A stretch of 64,000 nt of DNA from assembly GCF_014650115.1 (NCBI RefSeq), contig NZ_BMUI01000016.1:158593-222592 (forward strand), given 5' to 3'. A program made the translations under genes and the position numbers. Origin of the DNA: Streptomyces olivaceoviridis (GTDB lineage: Bacteria; Actinomycetota; Actinomycetes; Streptomycetales; Streptomycetaceae). The notes below the pieces were generated by a model that ran no database searches, was not told where the DNA came from, and saw only the letters and a list, made by a program, of their open reading frames with translations. Positions 7,295 through 15,544 of this stretch are shown piece after piece. Within the stretch, counting starts at the first letter, position 1, and the number at the start of each line of letters is the position of its first letter.

Positions 7295-10200
7295 TCCCGC
7301 CGGCACCGCCACCCCCATCACCTCCCGGGCGTGGCGGTCCGGAGTCATGCGCAGTTGCCAGGCCTGCCAGCCGGCCTCCAGCTGGACACCGCGCTCCAGC
7401 AGCAGGGCGTACGCCGAGACGTAGTCCTCCAGCTTCTCGTCCCGCAGCGGATGCGAGACGCGGGCCAGCTGGGCCAGCTCCTCCTGGGCGACGGCCGTGC
7501 CCACCTCCACCCCGCCCGGCGCCGCGTACGGCAGCAGGGTGCAGCGCAGGAAGCGGGCCCAGTCCTCGCCGCGCCGGTCGCCGTAGGACGTGAACAGGGC
7601 GAGCGCCTCGTCGCACAGCGCCAGCGCCTGCTGCGTCCGCCCGTTGCCCGCGTCCACCACGGCCAGCTCCAGGCAGGTCCAGGCCTCGCCGTGGGCGACG
7701 CCGATCCGCTGGAAGTCGGCGCGCGCGTCCACCAGGAGCTGACGGGCGAAACCGGAGTTGCGCAGCGAGCCGGTCCGCGCGGCCCGCTGGTCCCGGGTCG
7801 CCCGCGCCGAGTGGTGCCGGGCGCAGGCCAGGCCGTACACGTCCCGGATCCGGGAGAACATCGTCCGGGACCGCTCCAGGTCGCGCACCGCCTGGTCCAG
7901 CTCGCCGGTCTCCTCCAGCGCCTGCCCCAGGTAGTACAGCGTCCACGCCTCGCCTCGCGCGTCCTCGTTCTCCCGGTGCCGGGGCACCGCCCGGCGCAGG
8001 CTCTCCACGGCCGCGGACGCGTCACCGGCCACCAGCCGGACCCGGGCCAGCTGGGTCAGCGCCCACGCCTCGCCGCGGGCGTCCTGCGTCCTGCCGTACC
8101 GCTCCAGGGCCGCCCGCAGTTCCGTCTCCGCGCGCGGGACGTCCCCCAGCCGCAGGGCCAGCTGGCCGAGCTGGAAGTGCGCCCAAGCCTCGCCGTGCAC
8201 CGAGCCGCCCTCGCGGTGCAGGACCAGGGAGCGGGTGAGCAGGTCCAGCGCCTGAGCCAGCCGGGCCCGGTCCCGCTGGACGGCCGCCAGCGCGTGCATC
8301 GTCCACGCCCGGTCCGTCGCCAGCTCCGGCGCCGCCTGGAGATCCAGGGCCTCCTGGAGCCTGGCCGCCGCCTCGCTGAGGTTGCCCTGGTGGTGCAGCG
8401 TGATCCCCAGCGAGGTCAGCGCGCGGGCCGCCCCCGCGTCATGGCGGGCCTCCCGGTACAGGTCCACGACCGAGGTCAGCGTGGTCCGCGCCGTGTCCAG
8501 CTCGCCGAGCTGCCGGGCCGCGATGCCGGTACGCCACTGCACCGAGCGCACCAGCAGCCCCTGGTCCACCGACTGCGCCAGCTCGCTGATCTCACCGAGC
8601 CGGTACAGGTCGCCGCGCAGCAGGCAGTAGTCGCACAGCGCGCCCAGCAGGTTCAGCACGGCCGCCTGGTCCACGCCCTCCGCCTGCCGCAGGGCCGCCG
8701 TGATGAAGCTGGACTCGTCGTCCAGCCAGCGCAGGGCCTCGTCGAGCGAGGGGAAGCCGTGCGAGCCGAACTGGTTCGACCGCGTCGACATGTTCCCGTC
8801 GACCAGGCGCAGCACCGAGTCGGCCAGCTCCGCGTAGTTCACGATCAGCCGCTCCTGCGCCGCCGCCCGCTCGGCCGGGTCCTCCTCGTCCAGCAGCCGG
8901 GCGTGCGCGAAGGCCCGCACCAGGTCGTGCAGCCGGTAGCGGCTGCCGCGCACATGGTCGATCAGGCCCGCCCGGGCGAGCGCCACCAGATGCCGGGTGG
9001 CCTCGGCCTCGTCGGTGGCCAGCAGCGAGGCTGCCGCCGCCGCGCCCAGCGAGGCCCGGCCCGCCAGGGCGAGCCTGCGCAGCAGCCGGCGGGTGGGCTC
9101 CGGCTGGTCGGTGTAGCGCAGCCACAGCGCCCGCTCCACCGGCTCCACCGGGCCGTACGCGCCCAGGTCCGCGGCCAGCTGCCGGGGTGAGCGCGGGCCC
9201 AGCGCCGAGCCCGCGACCCGCAGCGCCAGCGGCAGCCCGCCGCACAGCTCCCGGACCCGGTCGGCGGAGTCGGCGTCGTACGGCCCCGACGCGTCCTCGG
9301 CCGCCGCGCCCAGCAACTCCTCGGCGCCCGCCGCGTCCAGCGCCCGCACCGGCAGCTCGTGCACCCAGGCCCCCAGCTCCGCGGGCAGGTCGAGGGGGGT
9401 ACGGCTGGTCACCAGCACCAGGCTGTCGGACCGCTCCGGCACCAGGGCGCGCACCTGCTCCGGGTCCGAGGCGTCGTCCAGCACGATCGTCACCGGCAGT
9501 CCGGTCAGGTGCCGGTGGTACAGCTCGGCGAGCCGCTTGACCTGCTGGTCGGGGGAGGACCGCTCCCGGAACAGCAGCTGCTCGCGGGGCGCGCCCAGCC
9601 GGTTGAGCAGGTGCAGCAGGGCGTCCCGGGTGGACAGCGGCGCCTCCTCCCGGCTGGCGCCGCGCAGGTCCACCACCACCGCGCCCCGGAAGTGGTCCCG
9701 CAGGTCGTGCGCCGCGCGCACCGCGAGCGTGGTCCGGCCGGAGCCGGGCTCGCCGTGCAGCACCACCAGCGTGGGCCGGGTCTCGGTGGCCGCACGCGCC
9801 GCCTGCGCCCACTGTCTGATCCGCCCCAGCTCCGCCCGGCGTCCCGCGAACGGGCCGTCGGCGTCCGGGAGCTGCCCGAAGGACTGCTCCAGCACCGAAC
9901 GCCGGCGGGCCGCCGCGCTCTTGTCCGCGCCGCGCAGCGCCGGGCCACCGCCCTTCTTCCTGGCGCCGGTGGAGGCGCTGAGCACCCGCTGCTGGTCGAG
10001 GAACGGGCGGATGCCCCGCACCTCCAGCGCGGTCAGCCACTGCAACCGCAGCTGCTCCGGGCCGCCGGGCTGGCCGGCCGCGCCCGCGCGGTGGTGGGCG
10101 GCGGGCAGGTGCGCGCCGGCCACCTTCACCACCGTCGCCGCGGCGCCCACCGCGCCCGCGGTGACGCCCGCGCCGAGGGCCGTGCCGGTACCGGTGCCGA

Positions 10201-10495
10201 GGGTCAGGTCGGCCACGGCTGCGGCGACGGCGGCGACCGCCGCGACGAGCAGGGCCGTTCCGGCGCCTTCACGCGCGTACCGCTGGCCGAAGGTCAGCCG
10301 GCCGGCCTCCGCCTCGTCCAGGGCGCGGGTGTATGCCTCGTACTCCTCGCCGGCCGCTCCCGCCATCGTGTCCAGCGCGCCGCGCGCCCGCGACAGCAGC
10401 AGCTGACCGTCGATCCGGCCGCCCGCACGCCGTACCTCCTCCTCCACGGCCCGCACCAGCAGCCGCTCGGCCTCCGCCCGATGACCGTCGCGCAT
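7289..10495 (-). CDS. Large STAND ATPase with NB-ARC and TPR repeats, membrane-anchored
   Basis: 1068 aa. Residues about 80-125 are hydrophobic and Gly/Ala-rich (two likely membrane helices). An NB-ARC-type P-loop follows with Walker A GEPGSGRTT at about 248-256 and Walker B VTIVLDDASD at about 335-344, then a helical and winged-helix region (LVRAFAHARLLDEED). The C-terminal half (about 600-1000) is a row of TPR-like helical pairs, many starting with similar EAWTLYYLGQ or EAWAHFQLGQ modules. STAND proteins are ATP-driven signalling switches that oligomerise when a ligand binds the repeat domain. Unlike SARP or AfsR relatives there is no DNA-binding domain. The membrane segment between the N-terminus and the ATPase suggests signalling at the membrane. 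It stands alone, convergent with the mca operon. Ligand and output are unknown. Confidence 0.85.
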   Translation of the reverse strand: MRDGHRAEAERLLVRAVEEEVRRAGGRIDGQLLLSRARGALDTMAGAAGEEYEAYTRALDEAEAGRLTFGQRYAREGAGTALLVAAVAAVAAAVADLTLGTGTGTALGAGVTAGAVGAAATVVKVAGAHLPAAHHRAGAAGQPGGPEQLRLQWLTALEVRGIRPFLDQQRVLSASTGARKKGGGPALRGADKSAAARRRSVLEQSFGQLPDADGPFAGRRAELGRIRQWAQAARAATETRPTLVVLHGEPGSGRTTLAVRAAHDLRDHFRGAVVVDLRGASREEAPLSTRDALLHLLNRLGAPREQLLFRERSSPDQQVKRLAELYHRHLTGLPVTIVLDDASDPEQVRALVPERSDSLVLVTSRTPLDLPAELGAWVHELPVRALDAAGAEELLGAAAEDASGPYDADSADRVRELCGGLPLALRVAGSALGPRSPRQLAADLGAYGPVEPVERALWLRYTDQPEPTRRLLRRLALAGRASLGAAAAASLLATDEAEATRHLVALARAGLIDHVRGSRYRLHDLVRAFAHARLLDEEDPAERAAAQERLIVNYAELADSVLRLVDGNMSTRSNQFGSHGFPSLDEALRWLDDESSFITAALRQAEGVDQAAVLNLLGALCDYCLLRGDLYRLGEISELAQSVDQGLLVRSVQWRTGIAARQLGELDTARTTLTSVVDLYREARHDAGAARALTSLGITLHHQGNLSEAAARLQEALDLQAAPELATDRAWTMHALAAVQRDRARLAQALDLLTRSLVLHREGGSVHGEAWAHFQLGQLALRLGDVPRAETELRAALERYGRTQDARGEAWALTQLARVRLVAGDASAAVESLRRAVPRHRENEDARGEAWTLYYLGQALEETGELDQAVRDLERSRTMFSRIRDVYGLACARHHSARATRDQRAARTGSLRNSGFARQLLVDARADFQRIGVAHGEAWTCLELAVVDAGNGRTQQALALCDEALALFTSYGDRRGEDWARFLRCTLLPYAAPGGVEVGTAVAQEELAQLARVSHPLRDEKLEDYVSAYALLLERGVQLEAGWQAWQLRMTPDRHAREVMGVAVPAGR

Positions 10496-10734
10496 GTCCC
10501 GTCCCCCTCCGGCGGCAACTCCGTCGCGTACGAGTGTGCTTCGGGGAAGGCGGGATGGCGAGGGGGTGGCGATCAGCGGGGGTGGTGAGGGTTTCGTGTC
10601 GACTGCCTCCGGTCCGGTCAGGTCCCGGAGCCGCGCCCCACGGCGTCGCCGCGGCGCCCGCCGGTCCGGCGAAACCGGGGGCTGCCGTCCGGGCCTGGCG
10701 TTCCGCGGGGGGATCGCTGCGGCAGGATGGGGTC

Positions 10735-12768
10735 ATGCCGAATCGACTGGCCCATGAGACGTCCCCGTACCTGCTCCAGCACGCGGACAACCCCGTCGAC
10801 TGGTGGCCGTGGTCCGGCGACGCCTTCGACGAGGCCCGCAGGACCGGCAGGCCCGTCCTGCTGAGCGTCGGATACAGCAGCTGCCACTGGTGCCATGTGA
10901 TGGCCCACGAGTCCTTCGAGGACCAGGCCACCGCCGACTACCTCAACGAGCACTTCGTCAGCGTCAAGGTCGACCGCGAGGAGCGGCCGGACGTGGACGC
11001 CGTCTACATGGAGGCCGTCCAGGCGGCCACCGGGCACGGCGGCTGGCCCATGACCGTGTTCCTCACCCCGGACGCGGAGCCGTTCTACTTCGGCACCTAC
11101 TTCCCGCCCGCGCCCCGGCACGGCATGCCCTCCTTCCGGCAGGTGCTGGAGGGCGTCCAGCAGGCCTGGACCACCCGCCGGGACGAGGTCGCCGACGTCG
11201 CCGGGAAGATCGTCCGCGATCTCGCCCAGCGGGAGATCGTCAAGCAGGCCGCCGAGGCGCCCGGCGAGCAGGAACTCGCGCAGGCCCTGCTCGGGCTCAC
11301 CCGCGAGTACGACCCGCAGCGCGGCGGATTCGGCGGCGCGCCGAAGTTCCCGCCGTCCATGGTGCTGGAGTTCCTGCTCCGCCATCACGCGCGGACCGGT
11401 GCCGAGGGCGCGCTCCAGATGGCCCAGGACACGTGTGAGCGGATGGCCAGGGGCGGCATCTACGACCAGCTCGGCGGCGGGTTCGCCCGGTACTCGGTGG
11501 ACCGCGACTGGGTCGTGCCGCACTTCGAGAAGATGCTGTACGACAACGCCCTGCTCTGCCGGGTGTACACCCACCTGTGGCGGGCCACCGGCTCGGACCT
11601 CGCCCGGCGGGTCGCGCTGGACACCGCCCAGTTCCTGCTCCGTGAACTGCGCACCGCCGAGGGCGGGTTCGCCTCCGCCCTCGACGCCGACAGCGACGAC
11701 GGCAGCGGGCGGCACGTCGAGGGGGCGTACTACGTCTGGCGGCCCGCGCAGCTGCGCGAGGCCCTCGGCGACGACGCCGAACTCGCCGCCCAGTACTTCG
11801 GCGTGACGGAGGAGGGCACCTTCGAGCACGGCCAGTCCGTCCTGCAACTCCCGCAGACGGAGGGCGTGTTCGAGGCCGAGAAGATCGCCTCCGTCAAGGA
11901 GCGGCTCCTCGCCGGCCGGGCGCGGCGCCCCGCGCCCGGCCGGGACGACAAGGTCGTCGCCGCCTGGAACGGGCTCGCCATCGCCGCGCTCGCCGAGACC
12001 GGCGCCTGTTTCGACCGGCCGGACCTCACCGAGGCCGCCGTGGCCGCCGCCGATCTGCTGGTCCGCGTGCACCTGGACGAACACGGGCGGCTCGCCCGCA
12101 CCAGCAAGGACGGCCGGGTCGGCCCGAACGCGGGGGTGCTGGAGGACTACGCCGACGTCGCCGAGGGCTTCCTCGCGCTCGCCTCCGTGACCGGCGAGGG
12201 CGTCTGGCTCGACTTCGCCGGACTGCTGCTCGACCACGTCCTGGCCCGCTTCACCGACACCGAGACCGGTGCCCTGTACGACACCGCGTCCGACGCCGAG
12301 CAGCTCATCCGCCGGCCCCAGGACCCCACCGACAACGCCGCCCCCTCCGGCTGGACCGCCGCGGCCGGCGCGCTGCTGAGCTACGCCGCCCACACCGGCT
12401 CCGAGCCGCACCGGGCCGCCGCCGAGCGGGCGCTGGGGGTCGTGAAGACGCTCGGGCCGCGCGTGCCCCGGTTCATCGGATGGGGGTTGGCCGTCGCCGA
12501 GGCGCTGCTCGACGGGCCGCGCGAGGTGGCCGTCGTCGGACCGGCCCCGGACGACGAGCGGACGGCGGCCCTGCACCTTACGGCGCTGCTGAGCACCGCC
12601 CCGGGGGCCGTCGTCGCCTGCGGCACCCCGGACAGCGAGGAGTTCCCGCTGCTCGCCGACCGCACCCTCATCGACGGCGCGCCCACCGCGTACGTCTGCC
12701 GCGGCTTCGTCTGCGACCTGCCGGTGACGGATCCGGACGCCTTGCGCACGAAGCTGACCGCGCCCTGA
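10735..12768 (+). CDS. YyaL-type thioredoxin-fold protein (DUF255)
   Basis: 677 aa from ATG 10735; the open frame extends upstream but only from this start does it match the family (MPNRLAHETSPYLLQHADNP). Residues 1-165 form a thioredoxin-like domain with a CHWC pair at 50-53 (SSCHWCHVMAHESFED). The rest is an (alpha/alpha)-barrel resembling N-acylglucosamine 2-epimerase or glycosidase folds (FEKMLYDNALL, GAYYVWRPAQL). It is the bacterial counterpart of human SPATA20; enzymatic activity is not established. It is divergent from the STAND ATPase with 239 bp between, and no operon partner is seen. Confidence 0.9.
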   Translation: MPNRLAHETSPYLLQHADNPVDWWPWSGDAFDEARRTGRPVLLSVGYSSCHWCHVMAHESFEDQATADYLNEHFVSVKVDREERPDVDAVYMEAVQAATGHGGWPMTVFLTPDAEPFYFGTYFPPAPRHGMPSFRQVLEGVQQAWTTRRDEVADVAGKIVRDLAQREIVKQAAEAPGEQELAQALLGLTREYDPQRGGFGGAPKFPPSMVLEFLLRHHARTGAEGALQMAQDTCERMARGGIYDQLGGGFARYSVDRDWVVPHFEKMLYDNALLCRVYTHLWRATGSDLARRVALDTAQFLLRELRTAEGGFASALDADSDDGSGRHVEGAYYVWRPAQLREALGDDAELAAQYFGVTEEGTFEHGQSVLQLPQTEGVFEAEKIASVKERLLAGRARRPAPGRDDKVVAAWNGLAIAALAETGACFDRPDLTEAAVAAADLLVRVHLDEHGRLARTSKDGRVGPNAGVLEDYADVAEGFLALASVTGEGVWLDFAGLLLDHVLARFTDTETGALYDTASDAEQLIRRPQDPTDNAAPSGWTAAAGALLSYAAHTGSEPHRAAAERALGVVKTLGPRVPRFIGWGLAVAEALLDGPREVAVVGPAPDDERTAALHLTALLSTAPGAVVACGTPDSEEFPLLADRTLIDGAPTAYVCRGFVCDLPVTDPDALRTKLTAP

Positions 12769-12826
12769 GAGCCCCGGCCGCCGGCCCGGCGGACCCGGCC
12801 GTGGACCGCTGGGCCGTGAGGAAGCG

Positions 12827-13537
12827 TCAGCGCTTCTTCAGGGCGCGCGCCACGATGGCTTCCAGCTGGTCGTGGTGCGCGCCCTTCCAGTACGCCCGGC
12901 CGCAGGCCGTGCACTGGGCGAAGACGTCGTAGGAGCGTTGGGTGCCGTGCTTGAGCTGGGCGGCGACCTCGTCCTTGGCGGCCTGTCTCAGCAGGCCGTT
13001 GCAGGCGGTGCAGCGGGTCCAGGGGCTCAGGTCGGGGGCGAAGCGGTCGAGGACGTCGTGGAGCTGGTCGTCGGGGCGGGTGCTGTAGACGAACGCGCCG
13101 GCCCACAGTTCCCGGCGGCGCAGCAGGCCCCGGTCACGGCTGAGCATGACCCGCTTCTCGGCCGCCGAACGGGCGGCGAGCGCCGGGTCGCCGATGTCCG
13201 TCGACTCGTACGCCGTGTCCACGCCGAGCAGCCGCAGCCGGCGGGCCAGCGTGCCGAGGTGGACGTCGAGGAGGAAGCGGAGGGGTGCGCCGGGCACCCG
13301 CTGGGGGCGTTCCACCGGCCGGACGACCAGCCGCTCGGCCGGCTTCGGAATGTGCGAGGGCGGGACCTCGCGGCCGTCCACGACCAGCGCGCCGACCTCG
13401 GTGAGCGGTACCCCGAGGGACTCGACGACATGGCCGAGGGACGAGACTCCGTCGGTGACGAGCGTCCGGTGCGGTTTCCGCTGGACGAACAGGGCCAGCT
13501 CGGGGGCGAACTCGACGTGGATCTCGGGACCGTTCAC
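12827..13537 (-). CDS. Mut7-C RNase-domain protein with N-terminal ubiquitin-like fold
   Basis: 236 aa. Residues 1-80 look like a ThiS/ubiquitin-like beta-grasp domain; 86-232 form the Mut7-C (PIN-like RNase) domain. Conserved acidic residues are in FLLDVHLGTLARRLR (D91) and LSRDRGL (D135). Two CxxC pairs (C176/C179 and C209/C212) form a zinc ribbon at the C-terminal end. Mut7-C domains are predicted nucleases and the fusion to a beta-grasp domain is well known in bacteria, but the RNA target is unknown. It is convergent with the YyaL gene and stands 33 bases from the TetR gene on the same strand. Confidence 0.88.
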   Translation of the reverse strand: MNGPEIHVEFAPELALFVQRKPHRTLVTDGVSSLGHVVESLGVPLTEVGALVVDGREVPPSHIPKPAERLVVRPVERPQRVPGAPLRFLLDVHLGTLARRLRLLGVDTAYESTDIGDPALAARSAAEKRVMLSRDRGLLRRRELWAGAFVYSTRPDDQLHDVLDRFAPDLSPWTRCTACNGLLRQAAKDEVAAQLKHGTQRSYDVFAQCTACGRAYWKGAHHDQLEAIVARALKKR

Positions 13538-13570
13538 CCGGTCAGGATGTCACGGGAGCGGTCCGCGGCT

Positions 13571-14212
13571 TCAGGGTTTTCCGGCGGGGAGGCCGTGCTC
13601 CAGGACGTCCAGGGCCCGGTCCAGCAGGTCGCGCAGGTCGTCCTGGAAGCCGTTCTCCGCCCAGGACATGCTGACCTCTATCAGGCCGCCGACGAGGGCC
13701 GTCGCGTAGACGCGCACTTCGAGGCTGTCCGCGGCCAGCCCGGAGCGTTCGGCGAGGGCCGCGCGCAGCAGGCGACCGCTCTCCGACATGCTCTCGACCA
13801 TCCGGGACCGGACGGCGGGGACCTGGACCGCGAGGTGCGCCCGCACCCGCACCGCGTCGGGGTCCTCCGCCATCATCGTGTCGACGGCCTTGTGCACCAC
13901 GTGCCGTACCGAGTCCGTCCACGGCTCTCCCGCGGGCCGGGCGCGCACCTCCTCCGGCGCCAGCGGGTCGTACTCGCCCGTGAGGACGATGTCCTCCTTG
14001 GTCGGGAAGTACCGGAAGACGGTCGACGGTGACACCTCGGCCCGGTCGGCGATCTGGTCGATCGTCGTGGCGTCGTAGCCCTGCTCCTCGATCAGCGCGT
14101 AGGTCGCGGCGCGGATCGCCTCGCGCGTCTTGATCTTCTTGCGTTCACGCAGGCCCAGCTGGGGGCGGTCGGCGGGGGAGAGCGGGGAACGTGCGGGCGT
14201 CATGCCGGTCAT
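13571..14212 (-). CDS. TetR-family transcriptional regulator
   Basis: 213 aa. The N-terminal HTH is at about 22-70 (GLRERKKIKTREAIRAATYA; TTIDQIADRAEVSPSTVFRY), followed by an all-helical ligand-binding domain. It should repress a nearby or remote target on binding a small molecule. No divergent transporter or enzyme gene lies beside it, since the upstream 339 bases carry no recognisable ORF, so the target is not evident. The ATG start at 14212 gives a slightly long N-terminal tail; the internal ATG three codons in is possible. Confidence 0.9.
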   Translation of the reverse strand: MTGMTPARSPLSPADRPQLGLRERKKIKTREAIRAATYALIEEQGYDATTIDQIADRAEVSPSTVFRYFPTKEDIVLTGEYDPLAPEEVRARPAGEPWTDSVRHVVHKAVDTMMAEDPDAVRVRAHLAVQVPAVRSRMVESMSESGRLLRAALAERSGLAADSLEVRVYATALVGGLIEVSMSWAENGFQDDLRDLLDRALDVLEHGLPAGKP

Positions 14213-14551
14213 TGTCCGGCATCGGCCGTGGTGGGGGCCACGGCCGGGGACTCCTCCCGCGCCGGGCGGCCGGTGCGTCCGCCGTGCCCGCGAGACGGGC
14301 CGAGCCGGTCCTGGCGGCGACCAGGTGGGCGGCCACCACGGACTCCCCGGCGGTGTGCGCGGCGAAGGCGGGCACCACCGGACAGTGCGCTCGTCGGGGC
14401 CGGACAGCGAGCCCCCGGTGCCGAACGCCTCGGGGCACCCCGAGTTGCTGCCGGCCCGTGGCGGCCCCGAGCTGCTCCGCCGTGGTCGGCAGGGACATGA
14501 GAGCGGCCACGGCTCGGGTGAGCCGTGGCCGGGGAAGGCGAGGGGGGAGGG
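14213..14551. other. Noncoding gap upstream of the TetR gene
   Basis: 339 bases. It contains the hlyIII terminator (14504-14531) and presumably the TetR promoter. Open frames exist on both strands but have no ribosome-binding site, codon bias or family likeness that I can support. A TetR gene normally faces its target here, so a lost neighbour is possible but not shown. Confidence 0.5.
14504..14531 (-). terminator. Terminator of the hemolysin III gene
   Basis: A perfect 12-bp stem CGGCCACGGCTC / GAGCCGTGGCCG with a four-base loop, 21 bases past the hlyIII stop on the minus strand. Confidence 0.75.
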
Positions 14552-15265
14552 TTACGCGTGCTGGTACGCCACCAGCGAGATCCCGACGTAGTGGACGACG
14601 AACGCGGCGAGGGTGAAGGAGTGGAAGACCTCGTGGAAGCCGAACCAGCGCGGTGACGGGTTCGGGCGCTTGATGCCGTAGATCACGCCGCCGGCGCTGT
14701 AGAGCAGGCCGCCGACGACCACCAGGACCAGGACGGCGATGCCGCCCGTGCGCAGGAAGTCGGGCAGGAAGAAGACGGCCGCCCAGCCCATCGCGATGTA
14801 GCAGGGCGTGTACAGCCAGCGCGGGGCGCCGACCCAGAAGACGCGGAAGACGATGCCGGCCGCCGCGGCGGCCCAGATGCCCCACAGCAGCCACTGGCCC
14901 TTGGCGCCGGGCAGGAGCAGCAGGGTCAGCGGGGTGTAGGTGCCCGCGATGATCAGGAAGATGTTGGCGTGATCGAGGCGGCGCAGCACGCCGTCCATGC
15001 GGGGGCTCCAGTTGCCCCGGTGGTAGAGCGCGCTGACGCCGAAGAGGAGGCAGGCCGTCAGGACGTAGATGCCGCAGGCGACGCGGCCTCTGGTCGAGTC
15101 GGCGAGGGCGGTGAGCACGAGGCCCGCGATGAGTACGGCCGGAAACATGCCGAGGTGCAGCCAGCCGCGGAGCCTGGGCTTGACCGGATGCGGCAGGGAG
15201 AGCGCCACGGGACCACGGCCGGCGGCCGGCGTGTCCGTGGGCGCGTCGGAGGCGGACGCAGTCAT
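14552..15265 (-). CDS. Hemolysin III / PAQR-family membrane protein
   Basis: 237 aa from ATG 15265; longer in-frame starts have no family match. After a polar N-terminus of about 35 residues come seven predicted membrane helices. PAQR-family residues are visible: SALYHR after helix 2, LDHANIFLIIAGTYTPL in helix 3, and HEVFHSFTLAAFVVHY near the C-terminus, where the His residues could bind metal. The family includes bacterial hemolysin III proteins and eukaryotic adiponectin receptors; a hydrolase-like role on membrane lipids is suspected, and haemolysis is rarely demonstrated. It is divergent from pckG. Confidence 0.9.
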   Translation of the reverse strand: MTASASDAPTDTPAAGRGPVALSLPHPVKPRLRGWLHLGMFPAVLIAGLVLTALADSTRGRVACGIYVLTACLLFGVSALYHRGNWSPRMDGVLRRLDHANIFLIIAGTYTPLTLLLLPGAKGQWLLWGIWAAAAAGIVFRVFWVGAPRWLYTPCYIAMGWAAVFFLPDFLRTGGIAVLVLVVVGGLLYSAGGVIYGIKRPNPSPRWFGFHEVFHSFTLAAFVVHYVGISLVAYQHA

Positions 15266-15544
15266 GGCCGCATGGTACCGACGCTGCCGTAAGTCACTCG
15301 TCAATGCACGTTCAATCAAGTCATCCGGCAAAAAGTCCTTCAGCTGAACCCAACGTGGACGCAAAGAGTCGTGGTGACCGTGGCATTCCTCACGCCGCTC
15401 ACTTGTGATGCCCTCTGGACAGATGGGCACTAGACTCGGATGATCAAATGAGTGCGGTCGGCACCGGATGAGCAGGCTACGAAGCATCCGGGTCGCGGCC
15501 CCCACGGGGCGAGAACACAAAAAATCCCTCACTTAGGAGCAATC

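Noticed and set aside
14222..14498. An open frame between the TetR and hemolysin III genes as a lost TetR target.
   Set aside because: No homology, promoter or ribosome-binding site that I can point to; listed only as an unexplained gap.
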